Program-made: the position numbers and the translations under genes
Source: Agrostemma githago
Lineage: Eukaryota > Streptophyta > Magnoliopsida > Caryophyllales > Caryophyllaceae
Assembly (NCBI GenBank): GCA_958450325.1
Contig: OY288251.1
Location: forward strand, 17,668,976-17,732,975
Direction: 5' to 3'
DNA: 64,000 bases
Shown: one piece after another, positions 9,604 through 21,860 of the stretch
How the letters are laid out: every line of letters starts with the position of its first letter
Position numbering within the stretch: the stretch's first letter is position 1
Notes under the pieces: model-generated
The model's database searches: none
What the model was told of the DNA's origin: nothing
Seen by the model: only the letters and a program-made list of their open reading frames with translations

Positions 9604-11928
9604 ATTGGGGAGTGATTCTAGGGAGAAAGGATCAAATGGTCAAAACGGATCCACCGGACGGCGTAAGAGACTCGAGGAATGCTCGTGACTGAGCGACACC
9701 GGGATGAGACCCTTGACTCGTGTGCGTGCGGTCACTGGCTTAGGGACTCAGGTGCTTTAGACTCTTGGTGTATTCGGCGAAACGCCTATTGAGCTTTCTG
9801 TCTCTGTAACGAGACGATTTGACACAAACCTCGGTGGTGAGGTTTAGGTGAGGGTACGTATTGGGAAGTTCAGAAAGAACACCCAACCCCGCCCGCACTT
9901 AGCGGCCTCTACTAAGATATCGTTCGATTTTAAAATACGCACGTTAGTAATTCGATTGAATGATATGCAAACAATGTTTTACCCAAACATGCGAAGATTT
10001 GAATAAGTTGCTAAGTCGATTTAATCCATCCAACTTAACGTCAAAGTTATATTTAGCATGCGAAATTCATTTTAGTACAATAAAACGTGTTAGTAACGAT
10101 GATAACGATAATAACGGTTTGCAAATAATATAAAAATGCTATAGAATGATGTAAACGACACGATGCATAATTTTGGAAAGTAATATCACACGTGATTGAC
10201 TTGACACGTGTCGACCGAAGTCACGAAAATATTATCGAGGCTCGAAAGACGTTAATGGGACTTCATGGATTGACGTGCTAAAAGGGACACTCGATCGAGT
10301 CATGGAGGGACTCGACCGAGTGTGTCTCGGAAAACGCTTCTGCCCAGAATTTGATGCACCACTCGATCGAGTCATTGAGGGACTCGACCGAGTGGTCCTC
10401 GAAAAGACCCTCTGCCTCTAAATTGGGGTGTCCCTCGATCGAGTGGGCTAGGCACTCGATCGAGTGCCCCCTGTACGAACTAGGGTTCGTTTCGCAATTT
10501 GTTATAGATTTCGAAATTGCTTTTTGATTTTGGTAAATCGCTAACTTTGTCAAATTTAAAAAGGACTTCTCGAAATGAGACGACGCAAAATGTAAGACCT
10601 CAGGTAGAGGAGATTTTAGTAACTAACATAGACAGTTAAACACACGGTTGTACGACGTAAGAGGTTGATCGCGATCCCGGCTCAGGATCAAAGAATTTTG
10701 ATATATGATTCTTCCAAAAACGACCGATTTTGCAAATTTTTTTGAAAAGGATGGTTTGTAAAAATAGTGCAACGATGGCGTGACGACATCGCCGTGACGT
10801 GGAAGTGCGTTGCCATATGTGTGCGTCGGGAATCCGGCGATGACAAAATGTAAATATTTTTTTTGAAAGGAACAAGGCTCTTTAGGGGAGCTGGTTTTGA
10901 AAATGATTACTTGATTCTGTTATCGAAACTACTATTAATTAGCTAGTTTGATACTTGCGATGTACGTGATGCTCGTGGTAGAGCGTGAGGTCTAATGACA
11001 GTGTTAAAAGTGTGACTAAATCCTTACTCGGGAATTTAGGTGGTGAATAGTGTTTTTGGAAAATCTTTTAAAGCGAGTACCCACGTTCGTTGGTTGTGTT
11101 AACTAGCGTTTAACGGTGGGGGTGCAAAAATGTTTTGAAAGTATGACCATTTTTCGAGTTCCTTGACTTCATTAATTGAAGTTTCGGGTTGAGTTAACGG
11201 TATGTGGGTAAAAACATTTTTTGAAAATAAGAAATGTAACCGTGTAGTGTACCTCGACCCCATTGATCGGGAGCCTCGGTGGTATTAACGGTGTTGTTGA
11301 CGGGTTTTAGTTTGGCCCAGATGATGGCATTGAAAACATTAGACCTTTTTTTGAAGGTGGTGAATGTAAATTTGCCATGATGACGGCATCTAAAAATGTT
11401 TTTCTTTTTTAGAAATCACGACTTGACCGGAGTATCGGCGTTTAAAAGGTCGCTTTGAAAAGATGAGGTATTTTTCGAAAATAGAATTGGGTGCGGTTGA
11501 ATATGTTGGCGTGGTTGAATCCAGATTTTTTTGTGTTTTATTTGGGTTGTTTGCAAACACGCTACACATAACTAGGAATGCGTACACTCATGCAGGATGC
11601 AGACACGGGTAGGTTGGGGTAGGCTACCGCCCATGAATAGCCCTTACTTAGGCATTGACAAATCGTCTAGGGAGACAAGTGTCATACCGTCTATTCGGAA
11701 CTATCCGCTTATTAATCCCGTAGGTTACGCGTTAGGCGGCCGGAACGTCAATCGAGGATCTCTCCGCGTGTCCCTAATGATCTTACCGCGAAAAGGTCGA
11801 TTGGTCCTGATATCGGTTAGGGTGGGCTTTTTAGGGCCAAAACCTCTAGTGACCACAACTAGGAACTAAGAAATGAGCTTCACCGACCTCGTTCAACTTA
11901 CACCACCAACTTGAAATTTGTTTCCAAA
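9604..11928. other. Long leader of the Tat-like element
   Basis: Untranslated stretch between primer site and gag-like frame; no supported coding sequence. It holds the palindrome cluster at 10288-10467 and, at 9847-9915, a module (GGGTACGTATTGGGAAG ... CCCGCCCGCAC ... GGCGGCCTCTACTAA-like) that also occurs inside the LTR at 12426-12503 in the same orientation. Long leaders are common in Tat/Ogre elements. Confidence 0.55.
10288..10467. repeat. Cluster of ACTCGATCGAGT palindromes
   Basis: Six copies of a 12-bp palindrome or a one-base variant (ACTCGACCGAGT) start near 10289, 10310, 10361, 10382, 10433 and 10453; the last extends to 16 bp (GCACTCGATCGAGTGC). Spacing alternates about 21 and 51 bp, so the first four form two repeated pairs. 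This lies in the leader of the Tat-like element; role unknown. Confidence 0.8.
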
Positions 11929-11946
11929 TCCCTAGCAGAGTCGCCA
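11929..11946 (-). promoter_or_regulatory. Primer binding site, tRNA-Arg type
   Basis: The minus strand reads TGGCGACTCTGCTAGGGA directly after the LTR end plus a 3-nt spacer. TGGCGACTC is typical of Tat/Ogre elements and complementary to a plant tRNA-Arg 3' end. It fixes minus-strand orientation for the internal region to the left and the inner LTR edge at 11950. Confidence 0.8.
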
Positions 11947-11949
11947 AAA

Positions 11950-14113
11950 TGTGGACGTCTGTCCGCACTGCCCGGCGCCCCGCGCGGGAACGACCCGGTT
12001 TTCAACGTGTGGCGGCGGACACCCACGCGGCCCCCTCCCTGCCGGGGGCCGGTCCGATCTCGCATACGGGGCGAAGTGTCGGACCTCGATTTGGATGACG
12101 ATCCGGACTTGTACTAGACGGGTGCGGGCACCCGTGTTTCCGTTTGGGAATCGATCGAGTCGTGGTTGTAAATGTTTAAAGGCCGATTTGTTTGGTAAGA
12201 CGACCTTTTTAGTGAACTGAATTCGTTGTCGATTTGTGGAGTCGCCACCGAGTCAATTATGGGGACTCGGAAACCGTTCAAGTCAACTTTGATCCTTTGC
12301 CGGCTCAAAGTTGAGTGGCACGGGACCTAAAGATAAAGACTTGTACCCTTAAGCACTCCATGCCTAGAATGACTTTCATTGCTAATGGTTTCGGATATCC
12401 GGAAACTGTCGATTCTGAGTAAGGGGTGAGGGTACATATTGGGAAGCCAACATCCGATAGATGTCAACACCCAATCCCGCCCGCACTACGGCGGCCTCTA
12501 CTAATCAATCGGTGGGCTGATAACTTAGTTTTTTTGTTGTGGTGGAAATACTGTAACATCCGTTAGTTTAACCCTATACCTTTTGCTATGTCGATTGTTT
12601 AAGGACAAGTAAGTATTGTCGTCAAAGTAGTTGTGTTTACATTCTTTGCATGCGATTTCACGTGACAAGCAGGCCTTGAAAAGATGCACGTAGGAGAGTA
12701 GAGAGTACTAGTATTATACGTATTAGCAAATCAGTTTTAACGTGATAATATGGATATTAGCCGTTCTCGTGGTATACCTTACCTGGTATTCTGCTTAAGA
12801 TGCGTCAGTTCGGTATTAATAGTGATGCGTTGAACCTAATAAGGTGAGCACCCGGGCAAATACGGAACCCGACCATCACTTTGTTCAGTTTTAGTTGTTT
12901 TACGTCTTGAATTCCGTGTTAGGTGATTTAGTATGTGATTATGAGGTCATAAAAGTAATAAATCATACGAAAAACTGTAAATGCGAATGTAAGTAAATCA
13001 TATTGTGAGGAGTTGCACCCTCGGAGTATACAATAAACGGGACTCGATGCATAGACAGTTTGAGAACGGATCTCAGAATTACTCGGGTCCATTTAGTGTG
13101 TTTTAGTATTGCGATTGAAGTCTGGACGTTATGTATTTTAGTAGATACTTGTGGACCTAGTGTCCACTTCTAGTATTATCGTAGTGCATAATAAAAGAAA
13201 GTGCAAATATAGAAAGTTTTGTTTAGATGACAACCTAGCGACGACTCGGTTTCAACAAGCGGATCCTGCTAGCTTGACCAGTAACTCCGGCAGAGCTCCG
13301 TTACCGTTTGCCCTTCCTGCGGCTATTCCGGCAGAGCTTCATTACTAAGGACTAGTTCTGCGGCTAATCCGACAGAGCTTCGCTACTAGTTGTGAGCTAT
13401 TCGATCACAGGCACCTCGGTATCGAGTGGGGTGCTCGAAGGTGAGGAGTATCGTTGATGTCGCTTTTTATCGGAACTACGATCAAGTGGATCGTTTGCCT
13501 CGGGTGTCGGAGTGCGAGCCCTTAGCGAGAGTTTAAAGGGGCAATAGAAAAATGAGAATTGTGTGTCGAATGAATGAGGCGGAGGGGGGTATTTATAGGA
13601 GTTTTCGGCCCTCGTCGCCTATATGGACGCGTGAGCTGGGGCGCACCAAGACTCAGGCGCCTGGGCTAAGGCGCGGAGATACTGAGGCGCGTAAGGTGGG
13701 GCGGTCGGGATTTCGAATATACGATTTTGATACTTTCCAAAACCGAGAGGGAGAAGGATAATACAATACTTGGGGGTTAAGGTTCCCGCGGCTTGACCTA
13801 GCGTCGTGAACATTAGTGGGCCTCGGGTGTGCATCCCGAGGTTCGTTTGGCGCGGTGCTGACTCGGTTTGAGTTTCGGGACCGACTCGGGGTCTCGGTGT
13901 CGGAATTGACTCTAATTAGTGTCTATGCGATCGTAACGACACGACTAAGGCTGCCATCATGTTAGCTTTAATTTTTTTTCCGAGTAATTATTTCATCCGT
14001 TCTATAGAAGACTACCTAAAACATCGCGAACCCGCGTTGCGTTGCAGTCCTATCGTCATCGGGTGTTTTTCGGGCACTTCTGCAGCCACCAGATCCAAAT
14101 CTGGGTGTCTAGA
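11950..14113 (-). mobile_element. 5' LTR of a Tat-like element (2164 bp), left arm of an inverted LTR pair
   Basis: Matches in inverted orientation the LTR at 14626-16804 along its length; for example the block at 12426-12503 reappears complemented at about 16255-16330. Minus-strand ends are TCTAGACACCC (TGTAGACACCC in the partner) and GACGTCCACA. A TATA box lies at 13588-13600 (minus, CCTATAAATACC). It is followed by the tRNA-Arg primer site and gag-like frame, so it is a 5' LTR. GC-rich U5 next to the primer site is shared with the partner. Confidence 0.88.
13588..13600 (-). promoter_or_regulatory. TATA box of the left Tat-like LTR
   Basis: The minus strand reads TCCTATAAATACC about 520 bp from the LTR 5' end. 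The same motif occurs at the equivalent place in the partner LTR (15147-15158), supporting it as the U3/R promoter. Confidence 0.65.
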
Positions 14114-14625
14114 CCTAGTAGCACTCAATCCAATTTCAATTCAAGACAATTTAATTCAATTCAACTAGTCCCTAGTAGCGCTCAACTCAATTCAAATTTA
14201 AATGAGTCTCTGGTAGCACTCAGAACAATCAAGTCAACCCGAAATGAGTCCCTAAGAATTTAATTCACGCCCCCTGAGGAATACCTAAAGCAAAACCGAA
14301 ATCAATGCAACAATACGCCGAGGATATCAAACCATAACTAAGACACCAATAAAGAATTAAGCAAAAGGCCCGTGTCAAAAAAGCAAAACTACCGAAGCAA
14401 CAAACCCAAGAAAAGCTAGCAAAACTGGACCCGAGCACCGATAAGCAACCGCAGGCGAGGATGTCAGGTATGATTTCTAACCCTTGGCTGACGAGCCTCA
14501 AATACGTAGTCCAACGGTCTTAAAACGACTCGACCGGACAGCCACCAGGTCGTAATCCTCGATTGACCTGGGTGGCTATACTTTGAATTTTGCCTTGTCC
14601 AAGCCTCAGTCAAAGTGGGGGCTTC
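14114..14625 (+). mobile_element. 3' internal end of a Tat-like element with polypurine tract
   Basis: Only 512 bp separate the two inverted LTRs. The segment ends AAAGTGGGGG (14612-14621) 4 bp before the plus-strand LTR, the expected polypurine tract for second-strand priming, so it is the 3' terminal interior of a plus-oriented element. Its start (14114-14250) holds about three degenerate copies of a 40-53 bp unit containing CTAGTAGCACTCAA; short tandem repeats near the 3' end are known from Tat elements such as Retand. No coding sequence. Confidence 0.7.
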
Positions 14626-16804
14626 TGTAGACACCCAGATTTGGACCTGGTGACTGCAGAAGTACTCAACAAACACCCGATGTCGATCGGACTGCAACGC
14701 CACGCGGATTCGCGATGTTTTTGATACTTTTTCTATAGAACGGATCAAATAATTACTCGGAAAGATTAAATTAACATCAAGGCAGGCTTAGTCGTGTCAT
14801 TACGGTCGCGTCGACACTAATTAGAGTCAATTCTGACATCGGGACCCCGAATCGATCTCGAAATATGCAAAGTCAAACCCGAGTCAATGTGTCGGGCTGA
14901 GCAAACCTCGGGACGCGCACCGGAAGCCTACTCGGCGCTCGACATGCTAGGGTTATGGGGAAGCCTTAAACTCCAAGATAACCTAAGATATGCATCTTCT
15001 CCGTTTTGGAAACTTTTAATATCGGATCTTCAAAACTTCGACAGCCTCAGCTCAGGTGCCTGAAGACTGAACTGCCTCACTCCAGGCACCTGAAGACAGA
15101 GCCGTACGACCCCGGGCGTCCAAATGGGTGACGAGGACCGAAAACACCTATAAATACCCCCCGCGTCATTCATTCGACACATAATCACGAGTTCGTGCCT
15201 TCTTCTACACAACCCGTTCTTCCCTCTCTTTTCTCGCTAAGGGCTCGCACTCCAAAACCCGAGGCAAATGATCCACTCGATCGTATTTCCGATAAAGCGA
15301 AATCGATGCTACTCCTCACCTTCGAGCACTCTACTCGATCCCGAGGTGCCTGTGATCGACTAGTTGCAGTCTAGTAGCGAAACTCTGACGGATTAGCCGC
15401 AGAACCAGCCAATAGTAGTCGAGCTCTCCCGGAGTAGCCGCAGGAAGGGTCAACAGTAACGTAACTCTGACGAAATCACCGGGCAAGCTAGGAGGATCCG
15501 CCTTTGAAGTCGAGTCGTCACTAGGTTGTCATCTAAACAAAACTTTACATTCTCGTACTTTCTTTTATTATGCACTACGACAACACTAGATGTGGACGCT
15601 AGGTCCACGAATAGCTACAAAAACACGTAACGTCCCAATTTCAACCACAAACACTAAAACACACTAAATATACCCGAGTAATTCCGAGATCCGTTCTCAA
15701 CTATCTATGCATCGTGTCCCGTTTAGTGTATACTCCGAGGGTGCAACTCCTCACAATATGATTTACTTACATTCATATTTACAGTTTTTCGTATGATTTA
15801 TTGCTTTTATGACCTTATAATCGCATGCTAAATCACCTAACACGGAATTCAAAAAGTAAAATAACTAAAACAGAACAAAATGATGGCCGGGTTTCGCATT
15901 AGTCCAGGTGCTCGCCTTATTATGTTCGACGCATCTCTATTAATACCGAGCCGATGCATCTTAAGCAGAATACCAGGTAAGGTATACCACGAGAACGACT
16001 AATATCCGTATTATCGCGTTAAAACTGACTTGCCAATACGTATAATACTAGTAATCTCTACTCTCCTACGTGTATCTTTTCATGGCCTGCCTGTCACGTG
16101 AAATCGCATGCAAAGAATGTAAACACAACTACTTTCACGACAATACTTACTTGTGTTCTTAAACAACCGATATAGCAAAAGGAATAGGGTTAAAACAATG
16201 GATGTTACAGTACTTTTGCCACAACAAAAGAACTAGGTTATCAACCCACCGATTGATTAGTAAAGGCCGCTATAGTGCGGGCGGGATTGGGTGTTGACAT
16301 CTATCGGATGTTGGCTTCCCAATACGTACCCTCACCCCTTACTCAGAATCGACGGTTTCCGGATGTCTGAAACCATTGGCAATGAGAGTCATTCCATGCA
16401 TGAAGTGCTTAAGGGTACAAGTCTTTATCTTTAGGTCTCGTGCCCCTCCCAACTTTGAGCCGGCAAGGGATCAAAGTTGACTTGAACGGTTTTCGAGTCC
16501 CCATAATTGACTTTGTGACGACTCCACAAATCAGCAACGAATTCAGTTCACTAAAAAGGTCATCTTACCAAACAAATCGGCCTTTAAACATTTACAACCA
16601 CGACTCGATCGATTCCCAAACGGAAACATGGGTGCCCCCCCACCCGTCTAGTATAAGTCCGGATCGTCACCTGATTCGAGGTCCGAGACTTCGCCCCGTA
16701 TGCGAAATCGGACCGGCCCCTGACTGGGAGGGGGCCGCGTGGGTGGCCGCCGCCACACGTTGAAAAACCGGGTCGGTCCCGGGCGGGGCGGACGGACGTC
16801 CACA
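14626..16804 (+). mobile_element. 3' LTR of a Tat-like element (2179 bp), right arm of the inverted pair
   Basis: Starts TGTAGACACCC directly after a polypurine tract and ends GGACGTCCACA at 16804. TATA box CCTATAAATACC lies at 15147-15158. It is inserted into an old LINE 3' end, because 16805 onward reads as a LINE terminal segment and tail. The expected 5-bp duplication to look for is ctttc (16805-16809). Confidence 0.88.
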
Positions 16805-16885
16805 CTTTCTTAATGAAATGAAATGATATCTTTTTGCAAAAATAAAATAAAATAAAATAAGAATAAGAATAAGAATAATAAAAAT
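16805..16885 (+). mobile_element. 3' tail remnant of an old LINE
   Basis: TTAATGAAATGAAATGATAT followed by TTTTTGCAAAA and an AAAAT/AAGAAT tail matches the 3' termini of the other LINEs here (e.g. 51515-51545 and 63155-63185). The body was displaced by the Tat-like insertion. L-A begins at or just after this tail. Confidence 0.7.
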
Positions 16886-16949
16886 ACATCTCTCTTCTTT
16901 TTTCTCTCTCTAGGAAATGAATTTCCCTCTCGGTTTGGCAACATTTCCG

Positions 16950-18509
16950 ATGGCTTCAACGACGAGTACAGGCAGAGGAAGGTGGAGACCACCAAATAAC
17001 AAGGCTAAAAATGATACTCCGATCATCGGAGAATCGTCAGGTACAATTTTTTGTACTGATCTGAGAAATTATGAGGAACAAGATGGAACTCCGGCGAAAA
17101 AACAGAGCCCGCCATTGATTAACGATCTTATCACGGAAGCTCTGAAATCTGCTAGAAAAACAAACAATTCAGGTTTGAACCTTAATTCCATCGCTGCGAA
17201 TTCCATAGAGGAGCCGATCAAGGGGCAGGATCAATCTTCTCTAATCGGGAAGATTGATCGTGCTCCTGACGAGGGAAATAGTGGGATGGTGACCAAAGAG
17301 GTCAATACTACATGGGCTGGTAAAGTGAAAGAAACAAAAATTGGGATGGGTTTGTTCTTTGATAAGATTAGTGCGGATTCTACGGAGATTGACATTGAAT
17401 TAGATGATTTTATTCACGAACTTGAGTTCTGGAAATATACATTGATGAGGAATGTATTAGGAGCAAAACCAACATTAAAGCAACTGAGTGAGTACGCTCT
17501 TAAGAATTGGAACAATGCAACACCGGCGGTGCAATACTTTAAGAAAGGGTGGTTTTCATTTCTATTCAGGAATCAACAAGAGATGGATCAGGTTTTCAGG
17601 GGAGGTCCATGGTTGTTAGGACGGAATTCGTTGATCCTAAAGCAATGGAGCCCCGTGTTCTCGCAGCAGATGGACAAAATTTTGAACGTACCTGTCTGGA
17701 TACTCTTCCCTGACCATGATCCTTATCTATGGTCAGAGGCTGTTTTGAGCAAAATGGCAAGTAAAGTGGGTACTCCATTGTATGCATATTCTACAACGAC
17801 CTACAAGGAACGCCTATCATTCACAAGAGTGATGGTGGAAGTGGATGTTTCTACTGAGTTACCAGAATGTGTTACTATAAACATTCCAATATTGGGCAAG
17901 TCAGTTCAAAGAATAGAATATGAGTGGCTCCCATACTATTGCCATGGGTGTGGAAAGCTTGGGCATGTTATTCAAAATTGTAAGAAGGAAAAGCTCAAAG
18001 CTAACAAGAAGAACGGTACATCTCAATTAAAGAGATAGACACCAAAGAAAGCAAACTCTCAAGGGTTAGGTGGTACCTCAGAGGATCGAACTTTAGCTTC
18101 CAATCCTGCTGTAATGCATCAAGGATCCCTTGAGAAAGAGTCTATTGGAGGCCTGATTATCACTGGCTCGGAACCCCCAGTGCTAGGCAATAGCTCAGCG
18201 GTAATTAACCAGAGTTAAAAACAGTCTAAGGCAGCAGAGGACTCAGAATTCTTGAGCCTAGGTCCGGATGCTTACACTGTATCTGACTCTGAGTTTATTC
18301 TTGTTGTAAGGCGGTCAGGATGCACGGGGATATGCTTTAAGGTGAAAGGCTTCAATACAGACTACGTAGAGGGTAGGAAGGATGATTTAGATTCTCTTCA
18401 TTCACCAAATAGATATGAACTTCTTCAAGACAATGATGGTATTACTGTGATATTGCAGAAAGGGGGAGGGGGACATGTACCCTCCAGTAGAAGAGGAAGG
18501 CCCACCTGA
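16950..18509 (+). pseudogene. L-A ORF1 protein (DUF4283 / CCHC RNA-binding protein of an L1-type LINE)
   Basis: ORF1 proteins of plant L1 LINEs bind element RNA as part of the transposition particle. The start MASTTSTGRG at 16950 is preferred over the ATG at 16917 because L-B starts with the same MASTT. A basic Arg/Gly/Pro N-terminus, a DUF4283-like domain (about 17370-17900) and a CCHC knuckle CHGCGKLGHVIQNC at 17940-17981 follow. The frame is broken by stops at 18036-18038 and near 18216, then continues as a low-complexity tail to 18509. ORF2 begins 10 bp downstream in another frame. Confidence 0.85.
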
Positions 18510-21500
18510 TATATTTCAATGAATATTGGAGCTTGGATCATTAGAGGTAGTAATGAACCCCTGAAACAGAATGAAATTTTTAAGCTTATTAGGGGAAAGG
18601 GGATGGATGTGATTGGCATTATGAAAACAAGAATAAAGGAAGATAAGGCTAAAGCTATTATTAGAGGTAAGGTTAGGGATTATAATGTGGTAGCTAATTA
18701 CAGTGATCACTATAATGGGAGGATCTGGGTTATTTGGAATCCTACTACTGTGGGGTTATCCAAAATTGAGACGCATGAACAATGCATTCATTGCCAAGTG
18801 GAACATTATGCAACAAATAATATAATGGAAATTACTTTTATCTATGGGTTTAATGTTGCAAATGGGAGGGAAAATCACTTGAAAAAGCTTATAGAGATTA
18901 GTAGAAGTGCTCAAAAGTGGATTATATTGGAGGATTTTAATATTCTTCGATTTAGCAATGAGAAGATTGGTGGTACTGCACCTGATATTGGGGAAATGCA
19001 AGCTTTCAATGATTGTATTGATGAATGTAATCTGTAGGAATTACATGGGAATGGATGTAAATATACCTGGACAAATAAACACGAGGCTGCGGATAGAGTA
19101 TGGACAAGACTAGATAGGGCCTTGGTTAACCTGAACTGGTCTACTGGTTATCCTGATTTGTATGTTTCTTATCTTAATGTTGGGATTTCTGATCATTCTC
19201 CGATTTGGGTGAAGGTCCTGAAAGGGAAGAGGAAGAATATGAGATTCAGTTTTTTAAATTGTTGGACTGAACATCCAAGTTACAAGAAGATTGTGCAGGA
19301 AGCTTGGAGGAAAAGGGTCTATGGTACTGCAGGTTATAAGTTGTTTAATAAACTTAAAAATGTTAAATTGGCGCTCAAGGATATGCACAGGAATAATTAC
19401 TCAGATGTTGGCAATAGAATTCATAGCTTAGAAAGGAGATTGGATAAATGTCAGCAGCAGCTACAAAAGGATCCATTATCATGTAGACTGATTGATGAGG
19501 AGAATGGAATTATTGAGGAATGGAAAATTATTAAGAAGGCAGAATTGAGCATTAATAAACAGAGAGCTAAAATGGATAATATATCGATGGATGATGCTGC
19601 TACTAGTTATTTTTATGCTCAGATCATGGAAAGGAGGCAACAACAAGTGGTGGGTGATATTATGGATCATAAAGGCAGATATAAAGAAGGGTTAGAAGAT
19701 GTAGCAGATAGTTTTGTGGAATATTATAAAGACTTATTGGGTACAGAGAAGGAAGTAGCATCAATTGACACTACCTGTATGATACAAGGAAGTAAGATTC
19801 AGAAGGAGGATTGGAATCAGATGCTTCAGCATCCTAGTGAAGAGGAGATTAGGAAGGTTGTTTTCTCACTTGGATCTAACAACAGCCCTAACCCAGATGG
19901 ATTCTCTTCGGGCTTTTTCAAGGCTTCATGGCAGATTATCAAAAAAGATTTATGTGATGCGGTAAAGGAATTTTTCCAAAAGGGAAAACTGATTAAGCAA
20001 GCTAATACTACCCTTATCATGCTTATACCTAAGAAACAGGTATGCTCTTCAGTTCTAGATGACATGCCTTTGTCCTGTTGTTCTGTCATGTACAAGACTA
20101 TTAGCAAGATCTTAACTAGGATATTGCAATTGGTTATTCACAAGATAATTGGACAAGAACAAGCAGCTTTTATAAGGGGAAGAAACATTCATGAGAACAT
20201 TGCAGTTTCTCAATCTCTCATTAAGAATTACAACAGGAAATACATTACTCCAAGATGCCTCATGAAGAATGATTTACGGAAGGCATTTGACTCTTCACAA
20301 TGGAAGTTTATGGATAATATGATGAGGGAATTTAATTTTCCTAAAGAGTTTATAAATTGGATTAAGATTTGCATTCAAGGATCTTGGTTCTCTATTAAGG
20401 TTAATGGATCATCTCATGGGTTCTTTAAAGGGAAAAGTGGCATTAGACAAGGAGATCCACCATCTTCTTATCTTTTTGTTCTTAGTATGGAAATTATTTC
20501 TCGTCATTTTAGACATAGTTCTACTTTGCCTAATGTATTTTTTCATCCTAAATGTAGTAAGATTAAGATAACCATCTTATATTTGCGGATGACCTCATGG
20601 TTTTCACTAGAGGAGATGTTCCATCTGTGAGAGCTATTATTGCTGATCTCGAGAGGTTTAATAAGGAGTCAGGACTCCAGGCGAATAAGGAGAAAACAAA
20701 CATTTATTGTGGAGGGATTCACTCTGAGATTCGAGAGCAAATTATGCATGAAACAGGGTTCAAGATGGGAAAATTTCCTTGCAAATATCTTGGGATCCCT
20801 TTGAATGCAATTACCAACAGACTGGAGCATTATTCAAGTTTGATTAAAAAATTTAGTGGTTAGTTGCATCACGGGATGGGTTGCTAACTCTCTGACCTAT
20901 ACTGGCAGGATTGAATTACTTAACTCTGTGATCTTTGGGGATATGACTTATTGGAATGCTAATACTCTTTTGCCACTTAATGTGTTGGATAAGATTAACA
21001 AACTATGCAAGTCTTATTTCTGGAATAGCACAGGAGACAAAAGGAACATACAGCTGAAGAGTTGGACTAGTATTTGCTCGCCTTGGATTGAAGGAGGATT
21101 TTGTATCAAGGACATTACTGCTTGGAACAAGGCTATAATATGCAACTGGATTTGGAAGATTATGCAGGATGACAAAGGAATTTGGCTTGATTGGATGAAG
21201 CATTACATTCTCAAGACCAGAACGATCTGGGAAATACATAAGGAGGAAATGCATACGACTACTATCAAGAGTATAATTAAAGTGAAGCAAGAGTTTATGG
21301 ATGCTGTTGGAGGAGGCCATGAGGATATAGCATTGATGCAGGAATGGCAGGATAAAGGAAAATTTCAGGTGCAGAAGGCGTATGAGTGGTTCAGGAAGAA
21401 ATTTGCACAGAGGATATGATTGAAAGGTATACATGGACAAAGAGTCATACCCAAACATGGATTCATTACTTCAATGGCAGTGCAGGGTAATCTTGGAACA

Positions 21501-21860
21501 GTTGATAATCTGCAACAATGAGGAATGTATCTGGTAAATAGATGTTCATTATGTCTAATTGCCAGTGAAGATCACAAAAACCTATTTTTCAGCTGTTGTT
21601 ATGCGAAGAGGGTGTAGGATGAAGTGAAGGACTGGATGAAAATTAGGGGAAGGAGCTGTAATCTTCATGTTGAATTGAGATGGAGCACGAACAGGAAGAA
21701 AATGAAGCATTGCAAGCATGGATGGTTTTCTACCGCAATTGTTGCCACTGTTTATCATATTTGGTTGGAGAGAAATGCTAGGATTTTTACATATACTTAT
21801 AGATCTTCTACAAGCATTGTTAATCAGATTAAGTTTGAAGTTACCACGAGATTAAGGAGT

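Noticed and set aside
12114..12308. Conserved peptide shared with 16440-16763
   Set aside because: Identity arises because both lie in the two copies of the same LTR; no start context or family match supports a protein.
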